A stretch of 53,833 nucleotides of DNA from Kocuria sp. p3-SID1428 (GCF_025149945.1 NZ_JALXVH010000014.1:1-53833), one strand, 5' to 3'. Shown: positions 1 to 10,383, counted from the first letter of the stretch. Made by a program: numbers and translations. Notes: generated by a model from the sequence alone, not told the origin.

Positions 1-4
1 TGTC

Positions 5-1636
5 TCAGGCCTGAGAGATCTTGGGGTAGTCGACCTCGCCGTTCCAGGTCAGGGCCACATCCTGGACGGCCTCGCTGTGACCAGCCGTGCGCGCGGGGTA
101 GTACAGCGGGATCGCCGGCAGGTCCTCGAGCAGCATCGAGTCGGCCTCCAGGAAGGCCGCGTTGGCCTCCTCGTCCGAGCTGGCGGCCAGGCCCTCCTTC
201 AGCTTGTCGTCGAAGGCCTGGTTCTCGTAGTGGGCGTCGTTCGAGGAGCCGTCGGTGGCGTACTGCGCCGAGAGGAAGTTGTACAGCGACGGGTAGTCCG
301 CCATCCAGCCGGAGCGGAAGGCCGAGGTGAGCTCGCCCGCGTTGGCCTCGGTGCGCAGCTCCTTGAAGGTGGGGTAGGACTTGCCCTGAGCCTCGATATC
401 CAGGGTGTTCTTGATCATGTTGCAGACCGCGTCCACCCACTCCTTGTGCCCGCCGTCGGCGTTGTAGGCGATCTCGAAGGTGTCGCCGCTGTAGGGCTCC
501 AGCTCCTCGGCCGCCGCCCACAGCTCCTTGGCCTTGGCCTCGTCGAACTCGACGTTCTCCACGTTCTGCAGCTTGGACTCGTCGTAGCCGGCCACGACCG
601 GGGAGGTGAAGTCCTTGGCGGGCTTGTGCTCGCCGCGGAAGACCACCTCGATGAGCTCCTCGCGGTTGATCGCCCGGGAGATGGCCTGGCGGCGCAGCTT
701 GCCGGCCTCACCCGACCAGCCGTCCAGGTAGAAGGGGATGCCGAACGTGTAGTTGCCGGCGTACTCGCGGGTGACCATGCGACCGTCGAGATCGCCGTCG
801 GCCACGTCCAGGTTCGTCGGCGGAATGGAATCCAGGATGTCCAGGTTGCCGGCCACCAGGTCCGTGTAGCCGGCTTCGAGGGACTGGTACAGCTTGAAGG
901 TCACGGCGTCGTTCGCGGGCGGCATGGAGCCGTCGTAGTCCTCGTTCTTGACCAGGCGGATCTCCTGGTCATGCGCCCAGGCACCCTCGCCGTCCATCTT
1001 GTACGGGCCCCAGCCCACGGGGTTCTCGCCGAAGGCGTCCATGTCCTCGAAGGCCGAGGCCGGCATGGGCGCGTAGGAGGCGTAGCCCAGGCGGTTGCCG
1101 AAGGTGGAGTCCGCGCCGGAGAGGGTGACCTCCAGGGTGGTGTCGTCCACCGCCACCAGGCCCTCCATCTCGTCCTCCTCCGAGCCCTCGGCGGAGACCT
1201 TGTCGTAGCCCTTGATGGTCTCGAAGAAGTAGGCGCCCTGCTGCGCATTCTTGGCGGCGGCGCCGTAGTTCCAGGAGTCCACAAAGCTCTGGGCGGTGAT
1301 GTCCTCGCCGTTGGTGAACTTCTTGCCGGACTTGATCTTGATGGTCCACTTCGTGTTGTCGTCGTTGGCCTCGATGGACTCGGCCAGCTCATTGACGGCT
1401 TCGGAGTCGTCGTTGTAGCTGATCAGGCCCATGAAGATCAGCGAGACCACACGGCCGCCGCCCTGCTCAGTGGTGTTGGTGGGCACCAACGGGTTCTCCG
1501 GCTCGGTGCTGAAGGCGTTGATCGCCCCGTCGCTGCTGCCGCCGCCTTCGCCACCGCAGGCGGTCAGGACGAAGGCGGAAGCCGAGGTGAGGGCGAAGGC
1601 GCCCAGGAGTCCGCGGCGGGAGATGGAAGGGGACAT
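5..1636 (-). CDS. peptide ABC transporter substrate-binding lipoprotein
   Basis: A 543-residue extracellular solute-binding protein of family 5 (DppA/OppA type), which captures oligopeptides or similar ligands outside the membrane for an ABC importer. The N-terminus reads SRRGLLGAFALTSASAFVLT followed by AC, that is a twin-arginine motif, a hydrophobic stretch and a lipobox with the lipidated Cys near residue 26, so Tat export and lipidation are likely. The body has family features such as the FTNGEDITAQSFVDSW segment near residue 110. The ATG at 1636 is chosen because AGGAG lies 7 nt upstream and the signal peptide starts there; a longer in-frame extension to 1936 has no RBS. No permease or ATPase genes are visible here; they may lie beyond the left edge or elsewhere. 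The specific ligand is unknown. Confidence 0.93.
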   Translation of the reverse strand: MSPSISRRGLLGAFALTSASAFVLTACGGEGGGSSDGAINAFSTEPENPLVPTNTTEQGGGRVVSLIFMGLISYNDDSEAVNELAESIEANDDNTKWTIKIKSGKKFTNGEDITAQSFVDSWNYGAAAKNAQQGAYFFETIKGYDKVSAEGSEEDEMEGLVAVDDTTLEVTLSGADSTFGNRLGYASYAPMPASAFEDMDAFGENPVGWGPYKMDGEGAWAHDQEIRLVKNEDYDGSMPPANDAVTFKLYQSLEAGYTDLVAGNLDILDSIPPTNLDVADGDLDGRMVTREYAGNYTFGIPFYLDGWSGEAGKLRRQAISRAINREELIEVVFRGEHKPAKDFTSPVVAGYDESKLQNVENVEFDEAKAKELWAAAEELEPYSGDTFEIAYNADGGHKEWVDAVCNMIKNTLDIEAQGKSYPTFKELRTEANAGELTSAFRSGWMADYPSLYNFLSAQYATDGSSNDAHYENQAFDDKLKEGLAASSDEEANAAFLEADSMLLEDLPAIPLYYPARTAGHSEAVQDVALTWNGEVDYPKISQA

Positions 1637-1950
1637 GGTGCTCTCCTGAAGTGAATGCGGTGGGGCCTGCCGTCGCCGAAGTGACCCGGTACACCCCTGA
1701 ATGTGAGACAGGCTACAGCCCACACCCAGCATCTCCGAAGATTTCAGGGACGCTCCCGTGCATATCCCCACAGCCCCGACGACCACCGTCCACGAGATCG
1801 ACCCGTGAAGGATCAACTGTCCAGCGTCAGGACGGGCGCAGCCCCTGGCGCCGGACGCTTTGCTCCGGGACGGGACCGCGGGCAGACATCGGCGTGTCGC
1901 CACTGAGCGCGCCTCTTGAAGCACGTGATACATCACATTATTCTGCTCGC
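1637..1950. other. divergent intergenic region
   Basis: This 314-nt gap separates the leader of the substrate-binding lipoprotein (-) from the AhpD-like gene (+). It contains the lipoprotein RBS next to 1636, a weak minus-strand -10 candidate (TAGCCT near 1720), and on the right the promoter/operator of the AhpD-like gene. No small ORF with start signals is evident. Confidence 0.6.
1916..1944 (+). promoter_or_regulatory. promoter with operator palindrome of the AhpD-like gene
   Basis: TTGAAG (1916-1921) and TATTCT (1939-1944) are separated by exactly 17 nt, and TATTCT ends 6 nt before the ATG at 1951, which has no RBS; this fits a leaderless sigma70-type promoter. The spacer carries a 12-nt inverted repeat GTGATACATCAC (1925-1936; arms GTGAT/ATCAC), a natural position for a repressor to block transcription. 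The regulator is not identifiable. Confidence 0.6.
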
Positions 1951-2451
1951 ATGAGCGAAGACCCGAGCTTCTATCTCGACCAGGCCGATCCTGCCGCCTG
2001 GAAGGCCCTCAACGGCGTCTCCCAGCAGGTCGCCGATTCCCTGGCGGCGGCGGGCCTGACCCGCGCGGTGGTCGAGCTGATCAATGTGCGCGTCTCCCAG
2101 CTCAACGGCTGCGCGTTCTGCCTGGACATGCACGTGAAGCTGGCGCGTCGGGCCGGTGTCACGGATCGTCAGCTGGCGGTGCTGACGGTGTGGAAGGAGA
2201 CCGAGCTGTTCGACGACGTCGAGTGCGCCGCGCTCACCGTGGCCGAGATCGCCACCGAGCTGCCCGATCAGATCACCCGCCGCTCGCGCCTGGAGGCCGC
2301 CCGCGAGGTGCTGACCGACGCACAGTTCTCCGCCGTGCAGTGGGCCGCCCTCACGATCGGAACCTTCAATCGGCTGTCCATCCTGTCCGAGTACCCGGTC
2401 CAGGAGCGCGCTCTGGACCGCAAGAAGAAGGCCGAGGCCCGCCATGACTGA
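1951..2451 (+). CDS. AhpD-like carboxymuconolactone decarboxylase family protein
   Basis: A 166-residue protein of the carboxymuconolactone decarboxylase/AhpD fold. The segment NGCAFCLDMH carries the CxxC...H redox motif of AhpD-like alkyl-hydroperoxidase and disulfide reductases, so a role in peroxide or thiol stress is plausible. The length is right for the single-domain family. The start at 1951 is preferred because a -10 box ends 6 nt upstream and the codon lies exactly at the predicted transcript start; the upstream in-frame extension has no motif content. Its stop overlaps the next start by 8 nt (2444-2451), so the acetyltransferase is translationally coupled. The physiological reductant and substrate cannot be read from the sequence. 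Confidence 0.9.
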   Translation: MSEDPSFYLDQADPAAWKALNGVSQQVADSLAAAGLTRAVVELINVRVSQLNGCAFCLDMHVKLARRAGVTDRQLAVLTVWKETELFDDVECAALTVAEIATELPDQITRRSRLEAAREVLTDAQFSAVQWAALTIGTFNRLSILSEYPVQERALDRKKKAEARHD

Positions 2452-2791
2452 TCTGAGCTTCCGCAACGACGACGGCCCCCAGCGCTACGAGGCGCTGTCC
2501 GGGGAGACCCTCGTCGGAAAGGCGTACTGGGTCGATGCCCCGGACGCCGAGGAGCCCGAGCGCATCTTCTTCCACACCGAGGTCGACGACGCCTTCGAGG
2601 GCCAAGGCGTGGCCTCCCAGCTGGTGCGCTTCGCCCTGGACGACGCGATCGAGCGCGGCTTCCGGATCGTGCCGGTGTGCCCCTACGTCGAGTCCTGGCT
2701 GAAGCGGCACGACGACTATGCGCAGCACGCCGTCGCGGTCCGCCCGCACCATCTGGAGGCGGTCCAGGCGCGCCAGCGACGCGGCTCCTGA
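2444..2791 (+). CDS. GNAT-fold N-acetyltransferase (YjdJ/PF14542-like)
   Basis: A 115-residue small GCN5-related acetyltransferase. The segment FFHTEVDDAFEGQGVASQLV followed by RFALDDAIERGFRIVPVCPY matches the short one-domain GNATs that bind acetyl-CoA through a GQGVAS pyrophosphate loop. It overlaps the AhpD-like gene by 8 nt and is probably co-translated with it. A rho-independent-type hairpin follows at 2830-2865. The acceptor substrate of this class is mostly unknown; small-molecule or metabolite-repair acetylation has been proposed for relatives. Confidence 0.88.
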   Translation: MTDLSFRNDDGPQRYEALSGETLVGKAYWVDAPDAEEPERIFFHTEVDDAFEGQGVASQLVRFALDDAIERGFRIVPVCPYVESWLKRHDDYAQHAVAVRPHHLEAVQARQRRGS

Positions 2792-2829
2792 GCCGGCGCA
2801 CTCGGAACCTGTCAGGGGACGCAGTGCGC

Positions 2830-2865
2830 GAGGGCGCCCGCACCGATCACGGGGCGGGCGCCCTC
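2830..2865. terminator. 12-bp GC hairpin between convergent genes
   Basis: Perfect inverted repeat GAGGGCGCCCGC (2830-2841) / GCGGGCGCCCTC (2854-2865) with a 12-nt loop. It lies after the acetyltransferase stop and facing the collapsed isomerase gene. There is no T-tract, as is common for GC-rich actinobacterial terminators. Confidence 0.65.
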
Positions 2866-2908
2866 CTCCTGCGGGTGGTGCTTCCGGCGACCCCTGCGCC
2901 GGATCGGC

Positions 2909-3312
2909 TCACCAGGCCGGCAGCTCCGGGGCTTCGTCGACGCCCTCGGGCAGGTAGATGCCCTCGGTGCGCCCGCGGGAGAGCCAGTCGAGGATTCCCT
3001 CGCGGTCGCCCTCCACGCGCAGGCAGCCGTCGCCGACGACCCACTCGTCGCCCTCGTCGGTGACGATGGTCAGGCCCGGGGAGTCCTTCACGGACAGGTT
3101 CAGCACTCCGGCAGACGGGTGAGCCGACGGGCCGCGACCGCCACATGGGCGACGACCCGCGCCCGGTTCCAGCCCTCGCAGTGCGACGGCTTGTCGAACT
3201 CGTCGTCGTGGAAGGACTCCACGGTCGAGAGGTACTGCTCGGACTCCCGCCCCAGGCCGGAGAGGTCCGAGCGGACGCGGGCGGGATTCAGGACGGGATG
3301 AATGGCGCTCAA
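2909..3312 (-). pseudogene. internally deleted mycothiol-dependent maleylpyruvate isomerase-like gene
   Basis: Two adjacent minus-strand reading frames each match one end of a mycothiol-dependent maleylpyruvate isomerase (MDMPI) family protein. The 5' part (3312-3100, TTG start, 70 aa) has the N-terminal helical-bundle signature HCEGWNRARVVAHVA, with the His and Trp of the DinB/MDMPI fold. The 3' part (about 3106-2909) resembles the C-terminal domain, with WLSRGRTEGIYL and a terminal LPEGVDEAPELPAW. Intact relatives have about 200-250 residues; here roughly the central half is gone and the frames differ by one at about 3100-3106. The remaining ORFs could not form a normal enzyme. Family assignment rests on motif resemblance only. 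Confidence 0.6.
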
Positions 3313-3399
3313 TCGCTCAGGCCATCAGCCTCGTGTAAGGCGCACCACATGGAGCCCGCAGCGGCACCCGCACTCGCCCTGCACGCCAGGAACCTCCCG

Positions 3400-3405
3400 T
3401 ACCCT
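3400..3405 (+). promoter_or_regulatory. -10 box, leaderless arrangement
   Basis: TACCCT ends 7 nt before the ATG at 3413, and no RBS precedes that ATG. Confidence 0.4.
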
Positions 3406-3412
3406 CAAGAGC

Positions 3413-4141
3413 ATGGTTCCGCATGACACCGCCCAGTACGGCTCGCGCCGCTCCGACTCCACCGCGCCCACGCCGGCGATCCTCGACACCCCGGAGGCAG
3501 GCTCCCTGCCGGAGCAGGGAACGACGACCCCTGCCCAGCCCGCCGTGGCCGACGAGCCCGTCGCCCAGCCGTCGGGCCCGGCCTCCGGCACCACGTACCT
3601 GCTGATCGACGGCGAGAACATCGACGCCACCCTGGGCATGTCCCTGCTCGAGCGCAAGCCCAAGCCGGAGGAGCGCCCCCGCTGGGAGAAGGTCATGAAG
3701 GGCGCCCGCAAGCTGTGGCACCAGGACACCAACGGGCTGTTCTTCCTCAACGGCTCCCACGGGCACCTGCCCTTCAGCTTCGTGGCCGCGCTGCGCGGAT
3801 TCGACTACCAGGTCATCCCCCTGGCGGCCCCGCCCAAGGTCAAGGTCGTCGACGTCGGCATCCAGCGCATGCTCAGCGCGATCCTGGCCCAGGGCCACGG
3901 CGACGTCATCCTGGCCTCCCACGACATCGACTTCCACGACGAGATCGAGGCCCTGCTCGACGACGGCCGCCGCGTGGCCGTGCTGTGCTTCCGCGAGCTG
4001 CTCTCGGCCGGGCTGCACGAGATGGAGGAGAAGGGCCTGCAGATCGTGGATCTGGAGGACGACTTCGAGGCCTTCAAGGCGCCGCTGCCGCGTCTGCGCA
4101 TCATCGAGCTCGACGCCTTCGATCCGTCGCGCTACCTCTGA
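3413..4141 (+). CDS. NYN domain protein (PIN-like ribonuclease fold)
   Basis: A 242-residue protein with a disordered Pro/Ala/Thr-rich N-terminus (residues 1-60) followed by a NYN/LabA-like domain. The strand TYLLIDGENIDATLG carries the DGEN motif whose Asp is a metal ligand, and LASHDIDFHDEIEALL gives the second acidic cluster of the PIN-type active site. NYN domains process or degrade RNA. The ATG at 3413 is chosen over an upstream in-frame start at 3302 because it lies next to a leaderless-type -10 box and removes a low-complexity extension. It is followed 42 nt later by the ZIP transporter. The RNA target is unknown. Confidence 0.82.
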   Translation: MVPHDTAQYGSRRSDSTAPTPAILDTPEAGSLPEQGTTTPAQPAVADEPVAQPSGPASGTTYLLIDGENIDATLGMSLLERKPKPEERPRWEKVMKGARKLWHQDTNGLFFLNGSHGHLPFSFVAALRGFDYQVIPLAAPPKVKVVDVGIQRMLSAILAQGHGDVILASHDIDFHDEIEALLDDGRRVAVLCFRELLSAGLHEMEEKGLQIVDLEDDFEAFKAPLPRLRIIELDAFDPSRYL

Positions 4142-4183
4142 TCCGCACCGTCTGATCCGCGCCGCACCGCCTGAGGAGGGTCG

Positions 4184-5002
4184 TTGGCCGCTGCCCTGCT
4201 GCTGACGGTGATCGCCGGGCTCGCCACGGGCCTGGGCGGTCTTGCCGTCTTCCTCACCAACCGCACGAACGGGTCGTTCCTGGCGCTGAGCCTGGGCTTC
4301 TCCGCGGGGGTGATGCTCTACGTCTCGTTCGTGGAGATCCTGGCCGAGGCGAGCGACCTCCTGAGCGCTGCCTGGGGGCCCGGTCGCGGGACCTGGGGCA
4401 TGGTCGGGGGCTTCTTCGCCGGCATCGCGGTGATCGCCGTGATCGACCGGCTCGTGCCCCACGAGGCCAATCCGCACGAATTCACGTATCAGCCCGGCGA
4501 CGCCGACGCCGCTGCCGTCGGCGCCGGTTCCGCGGCCGCCCCCGTCGATTCCCGTCTGCTGCGCACGGGCCTGCTGACCGCGCTGGCCATCGCGATCCAC
4601 AACTTCCCCGAGGGCTTCGCGACCTTCGCCTCCGCACTGGGCGATCCGTCGGTGGCCATTGCGATCACGGTGGCGATCGCGCTGCACAACATCCCGGAGG
4701 GCATCGCGGTGGCCGTGCCCGTCTTCCAGGCCACCGACTCTCGCGCCCGGGCCGTCGGGCTGTCCTTCCTCTCCGGGCTCGCCGAGCCCCTGGGGGCCGT
4801 GATCGGCTTCCTGCTGCTGCGCCCGTTCCTCACCGACGCCCTGTTCGGCGCCGTGCTCGCCGGCGTGGCCGGGATCATGGTCTTCATCTCGCTGGACAAG
4901 CTGCTGCCCACGGCCGAGAAGTACGGCGGGCACCACCTGTGCGTCTACGGCGTGGTGGCGGGGATGGCGGTCATGGCCGTGAGCCTGGCGATGCTCGGCT
5001 GA
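4184..5002 (+). CDS. zupT: ZIP family metal transporter (ZupT-like)
   Basis: A 272-residue polytopic membrane protein of the ZIP family, which brings Zn(II) and other divalent cations into the cytoplasm. The diagnostic metal-site helices are present: HNFPEGFATFASA and HNIPEGIAVAVPVF, both with the H-N-x-P-E-G pattern. The loop between helices III and IV (VPHEANPHEFTYQPG) is short and only mildly His-containing. The start is TTG at 4184, supported by GAGGAGGG 4 nt upstream. No Zur-like box is visible upstream. The length is typical of bacterial ZupT/GufA members. Confidence 0.92.
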   Translation: MAAALLLTVIAGLATGLGGLAVFLTNRTNGSFLALSLGFSAGVMLYVSFVEILAEASDLLSAAWGPGRGTWGMVGGFFAGIAVIAVIDRLVPHEANPHEFTYQPGDADAAAVGAGSAAAPVDSRLLRTGLLTALAIAIHNFPEGFATFASALGDPSVAIAITVAIALHNIPEGIAVAVPVFQATDSRARAVGLSFLSGLAEPLGAVIGFLLLRPFLTDALFGAVLAGVAGIMVFISLDKLLPTAEKYGGHHLCVYGVVAGMAVMAVSLAMLG

Positions 5003-5073
5003 GCGAGCCGTGACGCCCCGCCGCGGGCCCTTCCGCGCACCGGCCCGAACCGCCTCCGCACCGACCGGCACTC

Positions 5074-5192
5074 GAGGCCGCACCAGCGCATCTGCTCAGC
5101 GCTGATGGGATGCGCATGTGCGGCCTCACTGACCAGGGCCTGCATTGGTGCGGCCTCAACGCGGGCAAGGGCTGTGCTGGTGCGGCCTCAAC
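5074..5192. repeat. intergenic repeat cluster, three direct and one inverted copy
   Basis: The unit TGGTGCGGCCTCAAC occurs at 5146-5160 and 5178-5192, a variant (TGTGCGGCCTCACT) at 5117-5130, and the inverted core GAGGCCGCACCA at 5074-5085. The direct copies are spaced about 30-32 nt apart. The cluster lies between the convergent ZIP and holin-like genes. The inverted copy can pair with any direct copy. Confidence 0.7.
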
Positions 5193-5207
5193 AGCCGCGA
5201 GAAAGGA

Positions 5208-5765
5208 TCACCGGCCGCGGCCGGTGGGATCCTCGGGGTCGTAGATCTCGCCCTCGCGGATGCGGCCGTCGTCGCCGCGGTACCGGTACGTATCCGCAGC
5301 GCTGCGCCGCGGCGGCTGGGCCGCACCTCGCACGGGGCGGCCGTAGGGGTCCCGGCCCGGAACGGCCCCGGCACGCCGCTCGACCACCACGACCTCGCGG
5401 CGTCTGGGCTCGAAGGCACCCATCAGCATGCTCACCAGCGAGATCACGAGGGAGCCGAGCACAGCGGACGGCCAGAAGGACTCCACGACCCAGTAGCCGC
5501 CGAAGACCTCCATCACGGTGGAGACCACCAGCAGCATCACGGCGTTGATCACGATCAGGAACAGCCCGAACGTGAGCACGATCAGGCAGCCGGTGAGCAG
5601 CTGCAGCACGGGCTTGACCACCGCGTTGAACGCACCGAGAACCGCCGCGGCGATCACGATCACCAGGATCTGCGTGCCGAGGGACGCGGTGTTCAGGTGG
5701 ATGCCGGGCACCAGGGCGGTGGCCAGGGCCACCGCGAGCGAATTGACGAGCCATCTCCAGAGCAT
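5208..5765 (-). CDS. phage-holin-like four-helix membrane protein (PF04020 type)
   Basis: A 185-residue protein with four predicted membrane helices in the first 120 residues (for example LVIVIAAAVLGAFNAVVKPV and LIVLTFGLFLIVINAVMLLV). It matches the widespread 'phage holin family IV' membrane proteins found in bacterial chromosomes, which are usually not phage-borne. A basic, Arg/Pro/Tyr-rich cytoplasmic tail follows (EPRRREVVVVERR onward), ending in DPEDPTGRGR. ATG at 5765 with a weak AGGA upstream. No phage genes surround it, so a lysis role is unlikely; the true function is unknown. Confidence 0.8.
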   Translation of the reverse strand: MLWRWLVNSLAVALATALVPGIHLNTASLGTQILVIVIAAAVLGAFNAVVKPVLQLLTGCLIVLTFGLFLIVINAVMLLVVSTVMEVFGGYWVVESFWPSAVLGSLVISLVSMLMGAFEPRRREVVVVERRAGAVPGRDPYGRPVRGAAQPPRRSAADTYRYRGDDGRIREGEIYDPEDPTGRGR

Positions 5766-5882
5766 GGTCCTGTTCTACCCGCTGCACCTGTCCGGCGGCT
5801 GAGCCGAGGGCAGGCTGACGTCGTCGTCGCCTCGGGCGCAACAGCGGGCCCGTGGACCCCGGATGCGGCCCTCGCAGCGTGA

Positions 5883-8189
<2,307 letters not shown>

Positions 8190-8219
8190 TCTCCCGCCTC
8201 CGTTGAGGCACCGGGTCCG

Positions 8220-8259
8220 ACTGCGGCCCCGCTCACCGATCGGTGTGCGGGGCCGCAGT
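8220..8259. terminator. 40-nt near-perfect palindrome after icd
   Basis: ACTGCGGCCCCGC (8220-8232) pairs with GCGGGGCCGCAGT (8247-8259). The 14-nt interior itself contains the palindrome CACCGATCGGTG, so the hairpin closes almost completely with one T/T mismatch. It sits between convergent icd and the VOC gene and probably terminates both; no T-tract follows. Confidence 0.75.
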
Positions 8260-8292
8260 GCGTCGTGGGGCAGCTCCAGCGGATCGGGCGGC

Positions 8293-8706
8293 TCAGCCGG
8301 CTGCGCTGATCTGCCAGTTCACGCCCCAGCGGTCCTGGAGCCACACGAAGGCGGGGCTGAAGGGGTACTCCCCCAGCGGCATGAGCTCGGAGCCGCCGTC
8401 GAGCAGGATCTCGTGGGCGGCGCGGACCTGCTCCTGCGTGTCGAGCTCGACGAACATGGACACCGCCGGGGTCAGCGGGAAGGCGTGGTCGAAGGCGCTG
8501 TCGAAGGCCCGCACGGTGGCCCCCGCCACGCGGATCAGGCCCTGAGAGATCGTGCCCGCGACCTCGTTCTCGTCGTCCTCGGACCACCGCGACAGCTCGA
8601 GCACCTCCGAGTCGGGGAATGCGCTGACCCACGTGCTCAGGGCGGTCTCCGCCTGGCCGTGGTTGTCGCCGAAGAACATGATGAAGGGGCTCAGACGTGC
8701 TGCCAT
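8293..8706 (-). CDS. VOC/PhnB-like protein (3-demethylubiquinone-9 3-methyltransferase fold)
   Basis: A 137-residue protein of the PhnB/YjdN branch of the vicinal-oxygen-chelate superfamily. [18 protein letters not shown] near the start and [20 protein letters not shown] near the end are the two beta-alpha-beta repeats seen in this family. Despite the family name there is no SAM-binding motif; most members are uncharacterised small-ligand-binding or isomerase-like proteins. ATG at 8706 with GAGGA 5-6 nt upstream. It converges with icd. Confidence 0.85.
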   Translation of the reverse strand: MAARLSPFIMFFGDNHGQAETALSTWVSAFPDSEVLELSRWSEDDENEVAGTISQGLIRVAGATVRAFDSAFDHAFPLTPAVSMFVELDTQEQVRAAHEILLDGGSELMPLGEYPFSPAFVWLQDRWGVNWQISAAG

Positions 8707-8827
8707 GCAGTCCTCACTGAGGTGATGCTCGAGTGCGGTTTCTGGTGATCAGTGTGGCATCGGTACCGTGGGACACGGACGCGTCAGACTGCGTGCTGCT
8801 CCTGCGGGACTGCTGATGCCCATCCGC

Positions 8828-9748
8828 TCAGCTCGCCACGAGCAGCGCCCCGGGCCGTACCTCGGCTCGTACCCGGACAGCGCGGCCCAGCAGATCGCCG
8901 TCGGCCTGCAGCAGCAGCGGGCTCCGCGGTCGCAGCTCGACAGACAGCGCTCGCTCGCAGTGCAGGGCACGCGCCCTCTGCGGTCGTCGGATCAGCCCGT
9001 GCCAGCCGATGCTCGCCCAGTCGCGCAGAGACTGCGGGGCCGCTCGCAGCAGCTCGAGGTCCCCTGAGTCCGTGCGCACGTGCGGGAAGACCTGGATACC
9101 CAGCGGTATCCGCGGCGCGCTGCCGATCAGCACGGACCAGGCGGGCAGCTCGAGCTCGGGGCCGTCGTCCACGCGCATGCCGAGGGTGTGCAGGGGCGAG
9201 CGCAGCCTCGCGGCACCGCGCAGCAGGTAGGCCGGCCAGCCGGTGCGGAACTTCAACGCCTCATCCGTGGCGGCCACGACCGCTGCGTCCTCGCCCATGC
9301 CTGCGACAGCCAGGAAGACGTCGTCGTGCCGCTGCTGATCGGTGTCGCGCCAAATCAGGAGGCCGACGTCGTGCGGGCTCGGGTCTGCTGCAAGCGCTCG
9401 ATGCAGCGCGGACTCCAGCGCCTTCGGTGACCGCGGCGCACAGATGCCCAGATTCCTGGCGAAGAGGTTGGCCGTGCCCGTCGGGATGATGCCCAGGACG
9501 GCCTCTGAGCCGATCAGGCCCGAGGCGGCGCTGCGGACGGTGCCGTCACCGCCAGCGACGATCACCCTAGCCGCTCCCTCGGCCACGGCCCGGGCGGCCT
9601 GCTGCGCGCCGGGGCGCTGCGAGGTGGTCGCCTCGAAGCGCACCCGCAGCCCGGCCGCGGCCGCTCGCTGCCGCATCAGGGGCTCGATCGCAGCGGCATG
9701 GCGCCTCAGCGGATGCACGATGACGACGACGTCCGCACGATCGCTCAC
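8828..9748 (-). CDS. diacylglycerol kinase-family lipid kinase (YegS/DgkB-like)
   Basis: A 306-residue soluble kinase of the DAGK catalytic family, which phosphorylates diacylglycerol or a related lipid or sphingoid base at the membrane surface. The nucleotide-binding GGDGTVRSAASGL motif is at about residues 67-80, followed by GIIPTGTANLFARNLG, the family's conserved second block. The C-terminal half forms the beta-sandwich lipid-binding domain. The start is GTG at 9748. The LapA-domain gene lies 109 nt upstream on the same strand; co-transcription is possible but not shown. The lipid substrate is not determinable. Confidence 0.88.
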   Translation of the reverse strand: MSDRADVVVIVHPLRRHAAAIEPLMRQRAAAAGLRVRFEATTSQRPGAQQAARAVAEGAARVIVAGGDGTVRSAASGLIGSEAVLGIIPTGTANLFARNLGICAPRSPKALESALHRALAADPSPHDVGLLIWRDTDQQRHDDVFLAVAGMGEDAAVVAATDEALKFRTGWPAYLLRGAARLRSPLHTLGMRVDDGPELELPAWSVLIGSAPRIPLGIQVFPHVRTDSGDLELLRAAPQSLRDWASIGWHGLIRRPQRARALHCERALSVELRPRSPLLLQADGDLLGRAVRVRAEVRPGALLVAS

Positions 9749-9857
9749 GGAGAGCCGCTTCCGACGACGGCCGCATGCCTCGGCACGACGACGGCCGCGT
9801 CCCGCACAGGCGAGGACGCGGCCGTCATGGAGATGCTCCGCGGATCGATCAGCACGC

Positions 9858-10313
9858 TCAGCGCAGCGTGGACTTGATGCGCTCGCGCTCCTTCTCGAGC
9901 TTGCGCACGCGACGGTTCACGGCGAACAATCGCACCGACCCGACCAGGGCCATGACCAGGGCGCCGGCGATCGCGGCGAGCAGCATGGCCACGCCGGTGG
10001 GCATGGAGGAGGTCCAGGACATGAAGTGGATCGTGGCGTCCTCCATGTTCTGGAGGATGAAGATCAGCAGGACGACCAGCACCAGGATGCCTACGATCAG
10101 CGCGGCCCACACGCCGGCGCCCGGGCCGGAGCTGTGGCCGTCGAGCTTGGGATCGGTCGGCGGGGCCTGGCGCGGAGCCTGCTGGGGCGCAGGCGCCGGC
10201 TCCTGCGCGGGACGAGGCTGCTCCGGCTGCTGTCCGGGCACCTCGGAGGCGGACACGCCGGCCGGGCTGGTCTCCGGGTTCCAGGTCGGCTCGGGAGGGG
10301 TGTTCTGCGACAT
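9858..10313 (-). CDS. LapA/DUF1049 domain membrane protein
   Basis: A 151-residue protein with a Pro/Gln/Ala-rich disordered N-terminus (residues 1-65), two membrane helices (about 68-90 and 105-130) and a basic coiled tail LEKERERIKSTLR. The spacing of the two helices around ILQNMEDATIHFMSW is the signature of the lipopolysaccharide assembly protein A domain. In Gram-positive actinobacteria without LPS the family's role is unknown. ATG at 10313 with GCGAGGAGACCCC upstream as RBS. It is divergent from the SbcD-like gene. Confidence 0.85.
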   Translation of the reverse strand: MSQNTPPEPTWNPETSPAGVSASEVPGQQPEQPRPAQEPAPAPQQAPRQAPPTDPKLDGHSSGPGAGVWAALIVGILVLVVLLIFILQNMEDATIHFMSWTSSMPTGVAMLLAAIAGALVMALVGSVRLFAVNRRVRKLEKERERIKSTLR

Positions 10314-10383
10314 GGGGTCTCCTCGCTCTCAGGGGCCGCGGGACCGGAAGGGGACGCACGGCCGCCGCGCATTCCGTGGGCCC

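Noticed and set aside
77..1654. Long plus-strand open frame opposite the peptide-binding protein gene
   Set aside because: Low-complexity Val/Leu/Gly/Arg translation with no motif; an expected by-product of G/C-ended codons on the other strand.
3317..5083. 588-codon minus-strand open frame across the NYN and ZIP genes
   Set aside because: Its translation is Arg/Gly/His/Gln-rich and without domains, while both plus-strand genes have clear catalytic or metal motifs.
5074..5192. CRISPR array
   Set aside because: The repeat unit is only about 15 nt, the copies differ, one is inverted, spacers are about 16 nt and no cas genes occur in the window.
5208..5765. Prophage remnant suggested by the holin-like gene
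   Set aside because: This membrane family is chromosomal in many actinobacteria, and no integrase, capsid, lysin or att-like repeat is nearby.
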